Of a stretch of DNA of 64,000 nucleotides, positions 62,069 to 64,000 are shown piece after piece. Each line of letters starts with the position of its first letter. Position 1 is the first letter of the stretch. Below the pieces are notes generated by a model, which did not search any database, was not told the DNA's origin, and was given only the letters and a program-made list of their open reading frames with translations. Source of the stretch: Nocardia cyriacigeorgica GUH-2 (GTDB lineage Bacteria > Actinomycetota > Actinomycetes > Mycobacteriales > Mycobacteriaceae); the NCBI RefSeq assembly GCF_000284035.1, contig NC_016887.1:3720001-3784000 (forward strand), written 5' to 3'. Both the position numbers and the translations under genes were made by a program.

Positions 62069-62670
62069 AGACGAGACTCCAGTCGATGGAACAGGAATTC
62101 GACGAGCATGATCAACGAGCGCAGGCACGTGCCTCGGTCACGTGCGTCCAGGGCGGTCAGTGGCGTGTCCGGGGTGAGGTCGAGCGCGTCCCGGATCTCG
62201 GCGAGCGGGAAACGGTTGGCGCCTTCGAACTCGTTGACGCCCACCGCGTACGGCACACCGCGTTCCTCGAGCACCGACAACACTTCGTCGGACTTCTCGA
62301 TCCGGCGGGTGTCGACGAGAACCAGCGCGCCCAGCGCACCACGGGCCAGCTCTTCCCACAGCGGCACGAACCGCTGCTGGCCCGGCGTGCCGAACAAGTA
62401 CAGCGCCAGTTCGGGATTGAGCGTGATACGTCCGAAATCCATCGCCACCGTGGTCTGCAGCTTGCCCGGCAAACCGGCCATGTCGTCGATGCCGACGCTG
62501 GCCTGGGTGATGGTTTCCTCCGTGCGGAGCGGCTTGATCTCGGAAACACTGCTGACGAAGGTGGTCTTGCCGACCCCGAAATTCCCGGCGACGAGCAATT
62601 TCACCGATCGGGTCACGGTCTCCGGCACATAATCGACGGTGCGGTCAGGCCGGGAGAGCACGGAGCCCAT
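62065..62670 (-). CDS. cvnD: conservon GTP-binding protein (CvnD-like)
   Basis: A 201-residue small G-protein of the MglA/Ras-like conservon type, switching a membrane complex between states. The P-loop is GNFGVGKTT. The G3 region reads YLFGTPGQQRF, so the usual Asp of DxxGQ is not in place. The G4 region is GVNEFEG instead of NKxD. These changes are common in this family. It overlaps cvnC upstream by 26 nt and the P450 downstream. Confidence 0.9.
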   Translation of the reverse strand: MGSVLSRPDRTVDYVPETVTRSVKLLVAGNFGVGKTTFVSSVSEIKPLRTEETITQASVGIDDMAGLPGKLQTTVAMDFGRITLNPELALYLFGTPGQQRFVPLWEELARGALGALVLVDTRRIEKSDEVLSVLEERGVPYAVGVNEFEGANRFPLAEIRDALDLTPDTPLTALDARDRGTCLRSLIMLVEFLFHRLESRL

Positions 62671-62992
62671 TGAGAACCTCCTGGAGCAAAGCTATCTCCG
62701 GCAGTGATTCGGCCGGTGTGGGTATGGCGAGGTATTCGGTGTCGAGGAGGTCGGCGGCGAGGATCTTGACCACCGAGGGGGGCAGGTCCAGGTAGGCGGC
62801 GATCTCGGCGATCGACAGCGCACCGCGGGCACAGACCTCGGCCACTCGCCGCGCGTCGGGGCTCGTTCCCGGCCCCGGCTTCTTCACCGCGATGACGAGG
62901 GTGACCAGGTCCAATTCACGCGTCGGACGCGAGCGTCCCCTGGTCCGCACGTAGGCGCGGACCAGGTCGGGATCACGCCGCGGCCCGCTCAT
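62645..62992 (-). CDS. cvnC: DUF742 protein (CvnC-like)
   Basis: A 115-residue DUF742 protein with a winged-helix-like core (ALSIAEIAAYLDLPPSVVKILAADLLDTEYLAI). In conservons it joins the roadblock protein and the GTPase in a membrane-linked complex. The start is ATG 62992, overlapping the cvnB stop (ATGA). Confidence 0.92.
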   Translation of the reverse strand: MSGPRRDPDLVRAYVRTRGRSRPTRELDLVTLVIAVKKPGPGTSPDARRVAEVCARGALSIAEIAAYLDLPPSVVKILAADLLDTEYLAIPTPAESLPEIALLQEVLNGLRALPA

Positions 62993-63423
62993 GACATTTC
63001 GCCGCCGTCAACGCTCCCGCGCGGCTGACTGCCGAGTTCGTGTCCGACCCGGTCGGCCAGCTCGTTCATCCGGTGCGCGATGAGGCCCACGTCGATGTCG
63101 GTGGTGGTGGACACCCCGAGCAGCGCGCCCTCGCCGGCCGCGGTGATGAGGATCATCCCCTGGTCGTACTCGGTCATGTTCTGGCGCACGCCGTTACCGG
63201 CGCCGCCGCAGAACTCACCGAGCGCCTTGCCCAGCGAACGCAGACCCGACGCGGCGGCGGCGAAACGCTCCGCGTCGTCTTTGGCGACTCCGCTGGAGTG
63301 CGCGATCCGCAGCCCGTCGTCGGACAGCAGGACCGCGAAGCGGACGCCGGGGATCTCGAGGTCCTCGAGTAACCAGCCGAGCTTGTTGGTGCTGTCGGTG
63401 ACAACAGTTCTCGGTGAGCCCAT
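62989..63423 (-). CDS. cvnB: roadblock/LC7-domain protein (CvnB-like)
   Basis: A 144-residue roadblock/LC7 protein, a GTPase-activating partner of small G-proteins. Typical features are LGWLLEDLEIPGVRFAVLLSDDGLRIAHSSG and the alternating strands up to ALLGVSTTTDIDVGLIAHRM. The start is ATG 63423-63421, overlapping the sensor-kinase stop by one base (TGATG). Confidence 0.92.
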   Translation of the reverse strand: MGSPRTVVTDSTNKLGWLLEDLEIPGVRFAVLLSDDGLRIAHSSGVAKDDAERFAAAASGLRSLGKALGEFCGGAGNGVRQNMTEYDQGMILITAAGEGALLGVSTTTDIDVGLIAHRMNELADRVGHELGSQPRGSVDGGEMS

Positions 63424-64000
63424 CAGGATGTCATCCCTTCGGTGTCGTCGGTTGCGGCGGCGCGGCCGCTCTTGGAGCCGCTCTGCCAAGCGGCGGCGAT
63501 CTCGGGCCGGGGCTTACCCGGTTCGGTGGCCGGACTCTGCGCGACCGGCGGAACCACCGCGACCGCCCGACGGCGGCGCTTGGGCAGACCGCCGGTGGTG
63601 ACGTCGGTCATCGTGGGCCGGTCATCGGTGTCGGGGATCTCCGACAGCCCGGTCATCGCATTGCCCCCCGTCATCGTGGAACGCATCGGCGACTCGGTCG
63701 TACCGCTCCCCGCGGCCGATCCGAGGGTGGTCGAACGCACGGCAGGCGCGGCCTGCGCACCGCCGGCGGCGGGCATGGTGGTGACGGCGGCCAGCGGCGC
63801 GGACTCCCGGGCCCGCACGCCCGCCGGCGACGATTCCCCGTGCAGCACTGCGGCGGCCGGACCCGAGGACAGCACGGCCGGGGCGGCGGTGAGTCCCGGC
63901 GACAGCGGCGCGGCCTCGTCGGCCTGCGGGGCGCGCGGGCTGACCAGCAGCGATTCGGGGATGTACACCATGGCGCGCATACCGCCGTAGGCGTTGGGCC
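63423..64000 (-). CDS. cvnA: conservon sensor histidine kinase, C-terminal part (cut by window edge)
   Basis: Only the last about 190 residues are present. They begin at the end of the ATPase domain (PNAYGGMRAMVYIPESLLV, the usual G3-like end of conservon kinases), then a long disordered Ala/Pro/Ser-rich tail. The order kinase, roadblock, DUF742, GTPase, P450 makes the assignment secure even though the catalytic core is outside. Confidence 0.85.
   Translation of the reverse strand, partial: PNAYGGMRAMVYIPESLLVSPRAPQADEAAPLSPGLTAAPAVLSSGPAAAVLHGESSPAGVRARESAPLAAVTTMPAAGGAQAAPAVRSTTLGSAAGSGTTESPMRSTMTGGNAMTGLSEIPDTDDRPTMTDVTTGGLPKRRRRAVAVVPPVAQSPATEPGKPRPEIAAAWQSGSKSGRAAATDDTEGMTS

Overview
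The window comes from a high-GC actinomycete, most probably Nocardia or a close relative. Supporting signs are the GC-rich wobble positions, frequent GTG/TTG starts, many promoters that look leaderless, mycofactocin genes, an F420-dependent (LLM-class) oxidoreductase, a Streptomyces/Nocardia-type conservon, and MmyB-type and TPR-type XRE regulators.

Layout. 1-607 (-): the start of hisG and all of hisE. 699-4244 (-): a tight three-gene operon of an Fe(II)/2-oxoglutarate oxygenase, a SAM methyltransferase and a carnitine-type acyltransferase, which looks like a small biosynthetic unit. 4384-10746 (-): a HAD phosphatase, a transmembrane Ser/Thr kinase and cobalamin-dependent metH, with the divergent PAC2-family gene at 10947. 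11910-26885: an accessory island. It begins with a degenerate resolvase-like gene facing an XRE regulator, followed by jetA-jetB-jetC of a type II Wadjet anti-plasmid system. No jetD follows jetC. Instead a second degenerate resolvase-like gene, coupled to an unannotated 30-residue membrane peptide, faces a second XRE regulator. After that come a flavoprotein, a HAD remnant, an S51 peptidase, an HD phosphohydrolase and an ADP-ribosylglycohydrolase.

26966-31756: an MmyB-type regulator facing a SnoaL-like enzyme, a secreted D,D-carboxypeptidase, a DnaA-box-rich spacer, class I fumarase and a MarR regulator. 31780-34420: mftD and mftE facing mftR, without mftA, mftB, mftC or mftF. 34507-39547: a complete Rsb/stressosome phospho-relay (RsbR, RsbS, RsbT, RsbX-like, a fused RsbU-PAS-GAF-PP2C-kinase protein and a STAS antagonist). 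39609-49372: an LLM oxidoreductase, a cyclodeaminase, a small unknown protein, a glycosyltransferase with a coupled debranching-type glucosidase, an L,D-transpeptidase, a membrane protein broken by TAG, and a nitroreductase/universal stress protein pair. 49407-56525: a short UvrA paralogue facing a WYL regulator, an alpha/beta hydrolase with an operator-like palindrome, and an ABC exporter whose ATPase carries two compensating frameshifts.

56575-64000 (-): a conservon (sensor kinase tail, roadblock protein, DUF742 protein, GTPase) followed by four cytochromes P450. Three of these lack the otherwise near-universal ExxR arginine (CYP157-like) and one is canonical (CYP154-like). The strongest candidates for new biology are the oxygenase/methyltransferase/acyltransferase operon, the Wadjet locus without its nuclease and flanked by two resolvase-like/XRE cassettes, and the P450-rich conservon. 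All functions are assigned by reading motifs and recalling families; no database search was run.
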